From assembly GCA_000711775.1 (NCBI GenBank), contig ARYC01000049.1, forward strand, positions 1-64,000: 64,000 bases of DNA. The letters are read 5' to 3'. Shown piece by piece: positions 23,700 to 36,342 of this stretch (its first letter is position 1; every line of letters starts with the position of its first letter). The translations under genes were made by a program, and so were the position numbers. Source of the DNA: Oxytricha trifallax. Lineage: Eukaryota > Ciliophora > Spirotrichea > Sporadotrichida > Oxytrichidae. Under the pieces are notes generated by a model that worked only from the letters and a program-made list of their open reading frames with translations, did no database searches and was not told the origin of the DNA.

Positions 23700-25900
23700 C
23701 TATATATTTTCTAAATTTTAATATATATAAGCAACTTACTTATCACAAAAAAATACACTTTTATATAATTAAAATATTGATGTATAAATAATAGCAGCAA
23801 AGCAAATACCATTTTGAAAAAGAACATTTTCACAAGTATTTTTAGCTGATTAAATATAAATCTTACATTTCAATTTTCAAATATTTGTCAATTTAAAATA
23901 TTTAATTATATAATTAATAAAAAAAACAATTTTAAAAATAAATCAACAATTTATGTAATCTTTTAAGTCTTAGCATTTTCTTCTTTGAACTTAAAAAATC
24001 CTCAATAAATATATAGATAAAAATAAAATCTTAGGTAAATTAATATTTAGTGTTTGTAGTAACAACCCATTGATATATAATACGAATAATAATAATCAAG
24101 TTCACTCAACTTGATTGTAATTACATTCAACACTACTCTAATTAATGGTTTTTTGGCAATGTTCATTAACTTGATGTTTAACATAAGGAACTATTTTTAT
24201 TTTTTATTAACAGTTTCCATTAATTTTTATTTCTTAACCAAATTTTTGTTCTAATTATCAAAAAATAAGTAGGCCTCTATGTTTTATAAGTTTATATTTA
24301 GTTCACAAAATCTGTTTGCTTACCAGTATTATTCTTCCTCCATTTTGAGCAATTAGTCACCCTTTAATATGATATCTCCCACTAATCGAACTAGGATTAA
24401 TTTTTGCTGTTTATAAGTTTGCATTCCTGCCTATTTCCCTCCATTGCATTCCGTTCTACTTCTCAATTCTTGTAACTTTGACTTACTGTCTCATAATCAA
24501 TCAAGACTAACCTTTCTATATCTATTCTGTCTTGTCGATTCTCAAATTGAAGATAATGTTTTTAATTTTTTATGATAAGTATAATTAATTTAATGAAATC
24601 ATTTTTGGATTGTAATAACAATTTAAGAATCTTCTCAAATCAATACAAAAATTAAAATATTTATATTGATTCTTGAAACATTTTAAAAAATATAAAAAAT
24701 TATCAGTACAATAAATATAGAAGCGATAATCTCACATAGATTTCATCATATTTTCATATTTATTATAGTATTTAATTAAGCTACATAAGTTATTTAATCA
24801 AATATTTTTGTGTAGATTTCATTAAACAAGTTCATGTTGGAAGTTTCAGAGTGTTTTTGGAAACCATAATTTAGAAATTAATGTCTAATTTTATATCGAA
24901 TGTTAACATTGCTTGCTAAGGAAATTTTATGAAAACTAAAATTTTAAATCAAATATCTTAACTTAAATTGCTATAATATTTTAGAGTTTAACTATTAATA
25001 ATATAAGTAATAATCTAATATATTTGGACTAATTTTATCGGAAAATAGGAAGCAATACAATGCAATAATTGATATTTTTAGATTTTTTTTACATAAAATA
25101 AATTAATATCCCTTTAACAATTTAAAGATATTATATACTTAAAACTTATAGTTAGCTTTTACAATTAGCTTAATTAAGTCTACCCTGAAAGATTTTTAAA
25201 CCTTTTTTAAGATAATCAGCTTTTAATTTAAATATTTTACATTATCATCAACTAGTTATATTTTTTTTATCTTTTTTATATGTAATTTCTTTTAATAGCA
25301 TATTATCAAGCAATTAATGAAGTCACTGTGAATTAATGTTTTTAGGTACATTATATTTTCATTATATAAGATTCATGTTGGATGCTAAAAACAATAATCA
25401 AAAAGTAATAATTATTAAAATAAATTTCTTCATTTTTTTATAAATTAGAGTTGTACATTGACAAATAGATATTAATCTAATTTTTATTAATTGGCTTTAA
25501 ATATGTATTTTATGATTTTATCTTATAAAAGAATAATTTTTATACGAAATTGCAAGCATTAAATAAATATAAATAAGATTAAAATAAAATTTATATAATT
25601 TGAGTGCTTTACTTTAAAAAATAATTAATTGAAATATGATTCATTAAGAATAGCTATTTATGAAAGCAATAATAAATAAAATGTTGAAATTAACTCTATT
25701 TCTAATAAAAAATTTTCAATTTTATATAATTAAGTGTACAAGAAATAGATTTATTATGCTAATAATGATAAAATAAAAAAAAAATGATACATGCTACTTC
25801 TACTTCAAGAAATATTCAAATTCAAATAACATAAAATTAATAATAATGATGAGTTTTGCAGACGACAAATATAATCTTAGATAGTTCTTCCTGTTTTCCA
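23700..25900. other. Intergenic AT-rich stretch
   Basis: Mostly featureless. A perfect small hairpin AATCAAGTTCACTCAACTTGATT lies at about 24096-24118. Around 24400-24540 the minus strand reads a short stretch (RQDRIDIERLVLIDYETVSQ...) of more even composition that could be an exon remnant, broken by TGA. Confidence 0.45.
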
Positions 25901-26230
25901 TTATTTTCTCTATCTCAAATAAGCGCTTTAAATGATAGAAATGGAAATATTATAGTTAACCGGCGCATAATCCATATAGCAAATTTGCGAGACACCTCAA
26001 ATGGATAGTTATAATTAAGAATTCATGTTAAGGATGGCTAACCAAGGATTAGCAAGACTACATTTACATCAGACAGATATAAGGGATAAAGAGTGATTGA
26101 CAAACTGAAACTAGAATTGAAGAACATCGGCTTAGCTCATTGAAAAATTTTTTTAAAAACTACAAATGACAAGTATTGATCCTAATTAAATCAAGATCAA
26201 TTCGATGACTTTAATTAGACACAAAAGAAA

Positions 26231-27660
26231 TCTATAGGAATATCATTGTTGGAGGAAAACAAGGAAGCCCAGATTATCAAAGAGAAAATAGTGAGTGAGA
26301 TGATTAATCGCAGCTCTGCAGGCAGTATTTCTGATATAAAGGATTGCTACGAGGATAATGTTGGCAACATAAGTAAGCTTATACAGATCGTAAATCACAG
26401 TCAGCACCTTGAAATTCATCTTAAGTATTGTAAATGAGGGGGTAAAGCTAAATTGTGCAAATGTGTAAGAAAGAGATATTACAAAGCTATCTGGAAGGTG
26501 TGAGAATGGCGAGGTTAGATGAGGCTGAACTAGATTATGATTTACGATAAATAATTTGGAAAATAGATGATTACAACATTTAGATCAATAAAAATGAAAA
26601 ACAATAAGCCAATATACAAAGTGTAAATCTAAAACGTTTCATTGTCTTTCCATATTCCTTTTTCAATATTACCACTTGCATATTTGAATACATACTCCTT
26701 CACCATTTTTCTTAACTGCTCTGCGAAGTCTTGTCTGTTCCCACCACCACTTGTACCAGGTGCAATCCTGTAAAAAAAAAATTTAGATATTTTTTGGTAA
26801 CATACTTTTTAAATGAGTGACACGGCAACTTTTGCTCAGACATTTTTCCATTTTCTATAATTTCTAATTAATTTCATCTTTAAATATCAAATTCTTATTA
26901 TAAATTGAAATTTTATGAGATGCTCCAATTACCTAGAAGTCAAATATGCTAAGTATAGAGTGATCTTTAAAGAATACTAAAAATGATGAATGCTGTGTGG
27001 CTCTATGGCGACCCTGATACTTGAAAAACTACCATCTCCAGAATGCTTGAGCAAATATTTATAACGGAGAGATTTCAAGAGTCATCAAGTCAGTTCCAGG
27101 TATCCACAGGTAGGACAGAGAGAAAGCCATCAAGTATCATAATGAACGAGATCAATCACAAGCATTTTCCCAGCAAAAACAACATAGGCTCCATGAAATG
27201 ATTCTTGGAAGGAGAAGGTTATCCAAAAAAAGGGAAATCTTGAAATCAAGTAATAAGGGCGCCAAGTTTTCATTACTTCCCATAGCCTAGCCTTTAATAA
27301 CCTGCCGGAAACCGATAAGAAGGCACTCCTCATTAGAATAGCCCTGGTTGAACTTAAGAAGAGCATCATTATTGAGGTGGGCGAGCCATTTCCAATCTAC
27401 GTAGTTCAACTGGCTCAATACTTCTTGAAGCGATTGTAGAATGATGGAGATAAACCAGGATAGGCAGGAGGGACTTATGATGATTCAACATTAGATGAGA
27501 ATGTATATGGTATTAAGCGAGTATAATTAAAATGGGGAGACAGTTAAAATTAAATTAAAAAAGAGATTAAATAAAATTATGATCATCTCAATATAGATGA
27601 GTTAAGATGCAACAGTCACTAGTTTGAATTATATTTGAGTAGATCCTTATTTAAATTTAA
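26231..27660 (+). pseudogene. SF3-helicase-like gene, copy 2 (broken)
   Basis: Two blocks remain. 26231-26437 is an open helical stretch ending in TGA. About 26988-27540 is the helicase core: WLYGDPDT-stop-KTT (Walker A with TGA at 27022-27024 where Gly is expected), SSIIMNEINH (Walker B position, Asn for Asp), a FLEGEGYP stretch, then after a frameshift FNNLPETDKKALLIRIALVEL (motif C and arginine region). The order and the paired NEINH/DEMNH and NNLP/NDLP motifs match the gene at 2431-3668, so these are divergent members of one family. I found no inverted repeats like those of copy 1 around it. The 3' part runs into the left arm of the foldback at 27511. Confidence 0.6.
26416..26843 (-). CDS. 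Two-exon minus-strand ORF inside SF3 copy 2
   Basis: ATG at 26843 starts a 38-nt exon; a 38-bp GT-AG intron (26805-26768, GTATGTT...TTTTACAG) joins in frame to an exon open to TGA at 26416. The first 45 codons of exon 2 (KIAPGTSGGGNRQDFAEQL then RKMVKEYVFKYASGN...) look like real protein; the remainder turns AT-rich and hydrophobic, so the true end may be earlier, near 26640. The family is not recognised. It lies between the two surviving blocks of the SF3 copy on the opposite strand, perhaps as a captured gene fragment. Confidence 0.4.
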
Positions 27661-28478
27661 TTAACTAATCAACTAACTAAAAATGGAATTTTAGCTTTTT
27701 TATCATCTTTTCTGATTTTTTTTATTTTTGTTCATCGATCAAGTAGATGCTGTAGCTGATCTTCAAGTTTTTTCATAATTTTCATAGATATCTTCAGGGT
27801 ATCTTCAGGATATCTTCCTTAAAAATTTTAAAGTGTGGAGAGTGTGGAGCCCAATATTGACAATAATAGTAGTAATAGCACTAATATTCTCAAAATCAAG
27901 CATTATTATGAGTCTGGGATTTTTTCAAAAACATCTTGTTTTTCTAAAATTCATAGATGTGATACCTAATGTTGAAGATGATGATGAAGATGATGTTGAT
28001 GAAAACTAAGAAAAAATCAGTGATCTAAAATTTTGAAATTCTCTAGAATTTCAACCAGACTCATAATAATGCTTGATTTTGAGAATATTAGTGCTATTAC
28101 TACTATTATTGTCAATATTGGGCTCCACACTCTCCATACTCTCACACTCTCCACACTTTAAATTTTTTAAGGAAGATATCCTGAAGATACCCTGAAGATA
28201 TCTATGAAAATTATGAAAAAACTTGAAGATCAGCTACAGCATCTACTTGATCGATGAACAAACATAAAAAAAATCAGAAAAGATGATAAAAAAGCTAAAA
28301 TTCCATTTTTAGTTAGTTGATTAGTTAATTAAATTTAAATAAGGATCTACTCAAATATTATTCAAACTAGTGACTGTTGCATCTTAACTCATCTATATTG
28401 AGATGATCATAATTTTATTTAATCTTTTTTTTGATTTAATTTTAACTGTCTCCCCATTTTAATTATACTCGCTTAATA
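27511..28478. mobile_element. Large foldback (arms ~410-420 bp)
   Basis: 27511-27916 is the reverse complement of 28056-28478 with few mismatches and a 17-18-bp insertion in the right arm within a GTGTGGAGA-type repeat. The 139-bp loop contains a GATGAT-rich stretch. Outer ends read TATTAAGCGAG / CTCGCTTAATA. Arms include a GATATCTTC direct repeat (27786-27820) that recurs near 61553-61587. No ORF of its own; the left arm merges with the end of SF3 copy 2. A TA duplication is possible but not proven. Confidence 0.88.
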
Positions 28479-31400
28479 ATGAAATTGAATAAAAGTAAAT
28501 GCTTGCTTCGACATTTATATGGCATACTAAAGTCTGTATTATTTTATAAAATAAACTTAAATATCTAATCACTTTCACTTTTTGCATCAGTGTATAATTC
28601 TTAAAAATTCTTAAAACACAAATAGTATATTGTACATTATTCTTATTTTGTACATTGATTAGCACTGATACACTGAACTTTTTCTACATTTCGTGTACAA
28701 TTTTCGGAATTGTAAATTAGTTTCTGTACATTTTATAGGGCAATTTATACAGGGATTTCGTGTACACTATACAATTGTACATTCACACTTTTACTAGTTA
28801 AAATAAATGAATATTAAATTTAATTTATCTATATTAAAAAACATGACAGTTAATATTTGGGGTTTGTTACTCTGTATTTCAAATTATCCTGATTTACCTA
28901 TTTGCTTTCTATTTTATCAATAATAGACTATAAATAATTAATCAATATTAAAATTAATATAACATTTTGAGTCGCTTAATTTTAAATATATTAAGATATA
29001 GACTTTTGCAGAATAGATTTATAGAGCTAATTAAAATGAAATTTATTATTCCAAGTATTTATAGAGTCATAAATGCATAATCTTTTTAAAAGTAGTCATT
29101 TCAAATAATAATTTTATTTTATGAATAATATATTTTGTATTAGCTTTATTTGTATTTGTTAAAATTTTATTAAATCAAATATAAAATTTAATTAATTATG
29201 GATTAGAAAAGGCGCAAAATTGTGTTTCATTAAGTTATCATTTATTTACTTAACTTCACTATTAAATAATGTTATTAAATAAAATAAAATTCTTATTTAT
29301 AAGCAATAATAACGTACTGTAATTTGTTGTATCATTAGTATCTTTACGTAATTAATTACTTCCAGATTCTTCATTTTCATCGTCTTATTCTGGATATTGT
29401 AATTGTGAATAATTTATATAATTCAACTAACTTATATTCTGAATTAGTACTGTGTTTTTGTATCAAATGATTAATTTTTTTTCATTTTACTTGCCATTTT
29501 TATTTTCATCTTAACCCAAAATAGATAGTAATAGAATTAACCTTTCTTATTTTTTAAAGGATTTTGAGCTTTTTGCTTATATTTAGTAAATATAAATTAA
29601 TTATGATTAAAATTTTGTTTTATCGGCAAAGCAAAATATCTCTTCTTACTATAATGATATTAATCAAAAAATATTGAGATGAAGAAACTAAATTTTAAAA
29701 AATTATATTCCAATTATATATGATATTCAAATCCATAAGTCAATCTATTATTTATATGAATAAATCCACTATTTTTTTTATATAATTTTAATAATTATCA
29801 TTTAAAACAATTCTGATGTTGTCTACAAAACTTAGTATAAAATCCTTTCTGAAGATTTTTTATAGACATCCTAGCAGTTTAATGAATTTCATAAAATCTT
29901 ATAAGAGATCAACGGTGTCCTCATAGAAAGAGTCAGTTGCATGATAAGAAATAAATGGTACTCAGTAATATATTGATGATTATTGCTGATGAGTTAGATA
30001 TCTCTGATTAGAGCAAGAAAAAGTATTATCATTCGTAATAAAAGTATTAATAATGAATCTACTCATTATCAAAGTATTCTTATCAATCTTAGCTTTATAA
30101 AAGGTAGTATTAATTATAATAATTAAATCTTAAATGGAGATGAAACAAGATATTCGCTGCAGAAATATTAATTATTCATGCGCAACTACAAAATTATTCT
30201 AAAATAATTGTGATGCCTGTACATCTTTGACCTGGTACTCCAAGACTTTAAATTTAGTATTGTACAAATTTCAGTCTGCTAAAAAACATTAGTAGAGTCA
30301 TTTTTAATGTGAAATAACTATTTATTTACTAGAAATAAAGCGTTAACTATACAACATTAGCTCTTGTCATGTAGTTTAACATATAATCACATTGTACGAA
30401 AATAAATTCACTAAAAGAGTTGCCTTGGAGATTTCTAATATACTATAATATAAATACGATAAAGTATTATATTTTGAACCTACAATAAAGACCATTACCA
30501 AACAAATTGAAGCCCTATTTCTTGTTCAAAAAATAAACAATTTCATAAATCGTTCGTGTCAAAATACTTGCCTGTTCAAAGTTTGTGAGATGATTTCTCT
30601 AATTAATTATTTTTCTATTAAACATGTCATTGCCTCACTAATAAATCTTAAGCATTTTAAACAATAATATTTTTTTGTGTAATAAACAGTTAATAAATGC
30701 AATAGGATGCTATTTATTACACTAATAGCTGGATATGAATAAGCAAGTTAAGACAAACTAAAAGTCCTACTATTTTTAATGATAACTCTGCAAAGATTTT
30801 ACTTTTAGTGGCAATTAACGAATGTTGAAAGTATCTCATAACAAATTCATTGACATAAAATGAAAGTCAATTTTTTTCATTTAAAATGTACAATCTATTA
30901 ACAAGCACAACTTGATATGCTTTGTTCTTTATATACTTAAAACAAATCACGATAGAAACACAGCTATTCTAGTGACTATAATAAAGTTAAAAAGAGACAA
31001 GTGTAGTGGCCAAGAAGAGAATACTGAACCAAAAAGTTAATTATCAAAGATATAAAATGCCCAACACTGAGTACACTTCAAAATTTTTCTATCAGTTTTT
31101 TAGATTTTCATGACTATTCTAGTCAAGTTGGTTAGAGAGACTAGATTCATTGATCAATATTTCAAAACTAAGAAAAATGTGCGTCAAAAGAGGGAAAATA
31201 TGTATCATATAAGAAAAGAACTTCTTAATATTTAAAAATAACTTAAAGTTTAGTAAAATTTATCTTTGGATTAATATTCAAGCAAATGCTGCTTTAGTAA
31301 ATATAATTATAACTGCTTGTTATTTTATTTATTAATAAAGAAATAATTCTTTAAATCATATTTTTTTATCATCATTTTCATATTTGTAGTATTCAAACAA

Positions 31401-31890
31401 CAACTTTACCCTTTTTATTTACATTATCATGATATAAATTTATATTAGAATTTAAATAAAAATGTTCTTTTTTCCAATTAATTTTTTTTCTATTAATTAT
31501 TAAAGCAATAAATTAAAGTATTAGAGATAAAAAATTATATAAAACAAATAAATTTGTGTAGCATTAATTTATTTCTAGCTTTATCCATAGATTAATTCAA
31601 GTTTTTATCTTATTAACACTCATTGGTCCAGTGAACAATAATAAATAAAAATAAATATTTCATTGAAGAACTCAAATAATATATTTAATCTAATATAGCT
31701 TGTCATTAGTTATTATAAAAACAATAATGAAAAGTGATTTAATGCTATTTTCAATAAAATTAATTTATAATTCATTTTTAATTAATTTATTTTAATAAAA
31801 TATAATCATACACGTCTATTTAGATTTAGTAGATTTGATTTAACTTTTAAATCTTAAAATATATAATTCTTAATATTACAAAAAATACTT
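28479..31890. other. AT-rich stretch with no supported gene
   Basis: 28690-28790 has repeated TTTCGTGTACA boxes and a cluster of TGTACA words. Around 30970-31250 plus-strand composition is more even and one frame is open apart from a TGA, but no motif is visible and neighbouring frames look equally good, so I do not call a gene. Confidence 0.45.
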
Positions 31891-31891
31891 A

Positions 31892-32685
31892 TCATACTTC
31901 ATTCACTATAGTGGTCTAGTTCGCTATCACATTGTGTGGTCTACCAAAGACCTCTAAGTAAGAGGCATCTGGGACTACTCTTTCCGCAATGTCATGTATT
32001 TCATCTGGTTTTTATGAAGCCTCTCTCATCAGGCTTACTATAACGTTCAAGCTTTGTTTAAATTTCGTGAACTGCATATTGCTCTCATACTCGCCTTTGA
32101 CACCAACTAAGCACAATTCCATTCCATGATGCAGGTACCTGCCAGGGCCTTTAAAGATATTTCCTTTCTTATAAAGCTTAAACCATACAATTGTCTCTAT
32201 TCATCTGTATCCATGAAACTTAAAGAAGTCTAGAGCCACTTACGGCTTCCCGTTTGTCACCCACATTAAGAAGAAACCAATTTTATTGACATGTTTTTGA
32301 TTTTTTTGTCCAAAAATAAATTGTATTCAAGGTCCATCATAGTAGATTCCCAGGGTAGTCCATAATAATTGCTCTAAATAAGATCTTATCACTTTATAGT
32401 TACTTTGCTCTTAAAGAGGTCTACACTGTATATACAGTTACGTCACATCTAATAAGATTGGGAGGTCTGCTCATGTTGTCATAAGTGAGGTCTTAGTTGG
32501 CGAGGTTCTATGATTCTTTATCTTGATGTAGCTTAAGTTTGCTTCACACTCCTTCTTGTACTGACAAAGTTGTTGGTGATATCTGTATCTTCTGTAGCAT
32601 TTGTCATAAATATATACTTCTTGGAGAGAAACTCTTCTACTTTGACCATCGCATGGTCTCTCTCATAGTGTTTGTAAATAGCATA
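31892..32685 (-). pseudogene. MT-A70 family adenine methyltransferase (broken)
   Basis: Read on the minus strand, an N-terminal stretch is followed by RPPNLIRCDV and FRAIIMDYP, which enters the family's DPPW motif, where a one-base loss splits P from W (about 32349-32360). Beyond it come WVTNGKPQVALDFFKFHGYR, a TGA (32203-32201), IETIVWFKLY, GPGRYLHHGMELCLVG, KPDEIHDIAERVVPD, YLEVFGRPHN and TGA at 31894-31892. That series (DPPW, vTn, ivW.K, G.GR.l.h..E..lvg, KP.E, lElFgR) is the MT-A70 signature, shared by METTL3/4 types and the ciliate DNA N6-adenine methylases. Further frameshifts lie in the N-terminal third. It is clearly dead here. Which subfamily it came from cannot be told by eye. Confidence 0.8.
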
Positions 32686-33278
32686 CCTACTCCCTTCCAA
32701 CTAACAACTATAAACCATTGTTAAAAAGTTATTATTAATTAATTTATAAAACAACTTCTTCAAAATATAATACATATACTTTATGAGTAAAATATATAAA
32801 AAAAAAACATGTAAAAATGTTTACATAAAAATATATTTGTATATTACTTGGTGCTGGTTCTAATATCATGAAAATAATGCATGTTTAGGAATAAAATTTA
32901 AATTTTATATTATTTATAATTATTATTAATTGTGTAATAAATCACTCTTAATTTATTACAATTCATTCTAGAATTAAGGTTCCCAGATTGTTTCAACATC
33001 AATAAACCTGCCTATGTTTTTCTATTTCATAAGTATCGAAAATTTCTAAGACCCCATTCCCAACAGTCTAATGAGTACTTACTTTAAAGAAATTTGATGA
33101 GTGGAATTTAAGTCCTGATTGCAAATTAAGATATGTGAACCAAATGTTTCAATGTCTGACAGGTTAGAAGTAAAGATCAAAAAAGTTAAACGCAAATCAC
33201 ATTGAATTTCTCTCAATTGATAAATGCTTAAAACAATTTGCAGGTTTCACTTTATAAAAAAGATGACAATTGCTTCAT

Positions 33279-33915
33279 AGGCAGTTTCCTGAGATAAGAG
33301 TATCCCCATCCACACTTTGTAAACTTTATCAAAACTTAAGAATCAAACACAAAGCTGTTTTGTCGATCAAAACAAAAACGGAAAAGTAAATCCTAAACTA
33401 TAGAAAGTAGCTCTCTGATATGCAAAACCATATCCTAAAGTTAAGAAAAGATAACTACTGCTTATTTGTTGATGAAACAATCTTCTCATTCAATACCTAA
33501 GTAAAGGTCGAGTATTATAGTTAGGACAAAAATATTTACTAAAGCAATAGGAGTAGATATCTAATGTAGTTTTTGCTATATAAGAGTCTAAGGGCCTTGA
33601 GTTCTATAAAATTTATAAGAAGTCAGTAGACATCTAAAAATTCATAGAATTATGCAATGAGCTAAAAGGGAAAACTGGTTTAAGAAAAGTTGCTATTGTG
33701 TGAGATGATTTAAGAGTGCATCACATCAAAATCGTCAAAGATACACTCGACTATTTAGAGATCCCACAAGCATTTTGCCGTCCTTATTCACCACAAACAA
33801 GCCCAATTGAAAATTAATTTAGCTTGCAAAAATAAATTGTGTAGAAGAGATTAGCAGAAAAGGTTAACTTAGAGTTCTTAGAATATGATTAGTATAAATT
33901 AATGTTTAGTTAAAA
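33279..33915 (+). pseudogene. Tc1/mariner-like transposase (broken)
   Basis: The catalytic half is visible: CLFVDETIFSFNT (first Asp, 33471-33473), a frameshift, then a strand with AIV-stop-DDLRVHH (TGA 33701-33703; second Asp at 33704-33706), and FCRPYSPQTSPIENQF (Glu near 33809). Spacing from second Asp to Glu is 34 residues, the DD34E pattern of Tc1 elements, and PYSPQTSPIE matches the family's PySPDLNPIE. An upstream helix-turn-helix part (SPSTLCKLYQNLRIKHKAV) is in frame. No terminal inverted repeats were found around it. Dead copy. Confidence 0.8.
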
Positions 33916-34520
33916 TAAAATATTAAATTAGAATTGTTTAGATGGAGTGTCCATTCCTATTTAGCTCCTTTAATTAATATCTTCCTCAAAGTGGCCTTGG
34001 ATAATTTATCTCATCTATTAATCATTTGTTCAAGGAGCTTTAAAGTTCGAAAAGCTCATAGCCAACTCTCGTTTTATTTGTTGCTTGAGCGCAACTATAT
34101 ATCTACTGCTCTCCTTCAATAAGTGAATTTTTTTTCCTGGTTTTTCTATATATTAATAATGGTTGTAATAATGTTTTTCTTAATTTAAGTATATCGATGC
34201 TTGGTCAGCTTCTTATAAAACCCCATGATTCATTTAAGAATGTAAATAAGGCGTTAAGAATAAACAGATCAAGTTTAATTGCTAAAATAGAAATAATTAG
34301 AATAATATATTGATTAAAGATTATTAACTGATCAGAAATTAAAATTGATTCCAACAATTTAAAAAACATTAGTAGGATCATTTAACTTTAACAAGAAAAC
34401 AATCTCTAACAATTATAAATAAGTTTTGGCTATCTCTAAAAATTTTAACTAATAAGATAACAAAGTCTCCTCAACCAACCACTCGTAAGTATATTTATCT
34501 GTACTTTATTCATTTCCTTC

Positions 34521-35087
34521 TCAATTTACCCTTATTTTTAGTCTTAAATGAATCAAGGGGTTTTACCACTAACTGGAGATCTTGATAAAGTATCTTTTCT
34601 CTTCATTGTGATAGGGATCAGTTCTAACGTCTTATGCATGGTGAAATAAAGTCTCCAAGTATTATATCTATAAAGTATGTAGCACATTGAAAACGAAAGT
34701 TCTGTCGATCTGTTTCTTTTTTTATTCATTATCTGGTAAGAAGCTTTGAATCTCAGAACTGTGATAGATTTAATTTAGAATGCTAGAGACTGAATGTTCT
34801 TCATACTTAGGTATATTTAAAAGCTTTACATCACTTTTATTTAGGACTTGCTTTTCTTCTTGCAAAATTTATCTCAAAAAGTCTTTGTTGATTGTTTCAA
34901 TAGGTGGTAAATATAAATTTACTAGGTGGTAAATATATATTTACTATTAAGAAATAACTAAACACATATATTAATACTTACAGATCTCTGTGAGATATTT
35001 GTAGATATCAATCTTTGATCTGAACCTACCATATAACTTTCCTTGTGCTATTTTCAGCCTTTCATGGTAATTTTTTTGTTCTTCCAT
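34521..35087 (-). CDS. Two-exon gene of unknown function
   Basis: Exon 1 is 35087-34982; a 60-bp GTAAGT...CCTAG intron (34981-34922) joins in frame to exon 2 (34921-34521, TGA). The product is 168 residues without internal stop. It is hydrophilic, with LLNIPKYEEHSVSSIL, FLPDNEQKKK and RTFVFNVLHTLQIQYLETLF as the most protein-like parts. The intron ends in a near-duplicate of the exon start (TTTACCACCTA twice), so a nearer acceptor exists but gives a stop. Upstream (35088-35262) a longer open stretch (NNFFKQTSLSYSNLINKLKK...) is one base out of frame, so the intact part may be the end of a larger decayed gene. No family recognised. Confidence 0.5.
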
Positions 35088-35565
35088 AAACCTTATGGAG
35101 GTCCTTTTTTAATTTTGGATGTTGCTCATTTAGAAATCCATATTGTAAAGATAGTTTCTTCAATTTATTGATTAAATTACTATATGATAATGAAGTTTGC
35201 TTAAAGAAATTATTAAGAGGTACTTAGAATTCTTTAGTTTCATCATGGCTTTCCAATAATCACATAGAAAATTATGTGAAGTTCACAAAAAATCACAATT
35301 AATCACAAAACTTTATTTACAATTAAAAAACTTGAAGACTACTTACTTAAAATTATCATGTCCAAATGTCAAAGTTATTATGCTGGATAAAGTTCACTAT
35401 TTATTGTGATTTTTTCATTTTTCAAAGCTGAAGGGTGCGTTCTTCTCGATTAAATTTAAGATTATTAATTATGCTTACTTGTTTTAAATAAATATATTAA
35501 CTTAAACTTGATTATATATTAATATATTAATTGAATTACCGCTTTAAACAAGTTGTATACTTAAT

Positions 35566-36342
35566 ATGGTTAAAACACTCATCTACGATAAAAGTGAGGA
35601 CGTTGAACTTTCTGATAATTTAGACATGCAGTATAATCAAAATTAATAGTAAAGTTGTGACGAGTAAGATTGCTCTTGGTCATGCTCCTAGAGTTAAACT
35701 ATAATGCGCAAAAGAGTGTCAAAGTTTTCCAAGAAAAATTAAAAGCTGTTTAAGAAAGTAACAAATGCTCGCATAGAAGCCATAATGGAGGCAACTGAAA
35801 ATTTCAAGTTAACTTTTAATGAGGTCAAGAATATAATCCCTTTACTTGAACAGAGTGAATTTGATGAAAATTAGAATTAGTTAATAATGTAGAAAATCAA
35901 TAAAACTAGATATAAGTTGCAGTCTAAATTTATTTAATCCTAATATAACACATTAATATTTTAAATAATTAAAATTAAATAAAATAGTTTGTTCACATTT
36001 TTTCTTAGGACTATTTACGTTTAATGCTGTAATTATTAGTCACTCATTCGATTTTATTAGAAGACTACTACATAATATTAATATTTGAATTTACAAGCTT
36101 ACAATACTAGAAACAAATCAAACACAACTTTACAAGCTGAAATCTATTTCTTAAATTACAATAATATTATATTTAATTATTCTATAATATATAATAAATT
36201 TAATTATGAATGCGCTTTTTATTAAAATTTATAACTTTTTTCCATCTCTAAATAAAGATCATTAACAGTGAATAATTTTAAGTTTGTTGCTTTTTCTAAC
36301 AACATTCACTCTTTCAAAAATCAGTTAAAATTCTTATAATGA
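35566..36342 (+). CDS. Hypothetical protein, up to 258 residues
   Basis: The ATG at 35566 begins an acidic, Gln-rich segment with a Cys cluster (CDEQDCSWSC, about residues 30-39), followed by a basic, helical segment (RKRVSKFSKK, then EAIMEATENFKLTFNEVKN). It is open to TGA at 36340-36342, but the last ~130 codons are AT-driven, so the natural end or an intron is probably near residue 125. It is divergent to the minus-strand gene at 35087, with about 480 bp between that could hold both promoters. No family recognised. Confidence 0.5.

Noticed and set aside
28680..28800. TGTACA-rich cluster as a regulatory array
   Set aside because: Spacing is irregular and no gene starts nearby.
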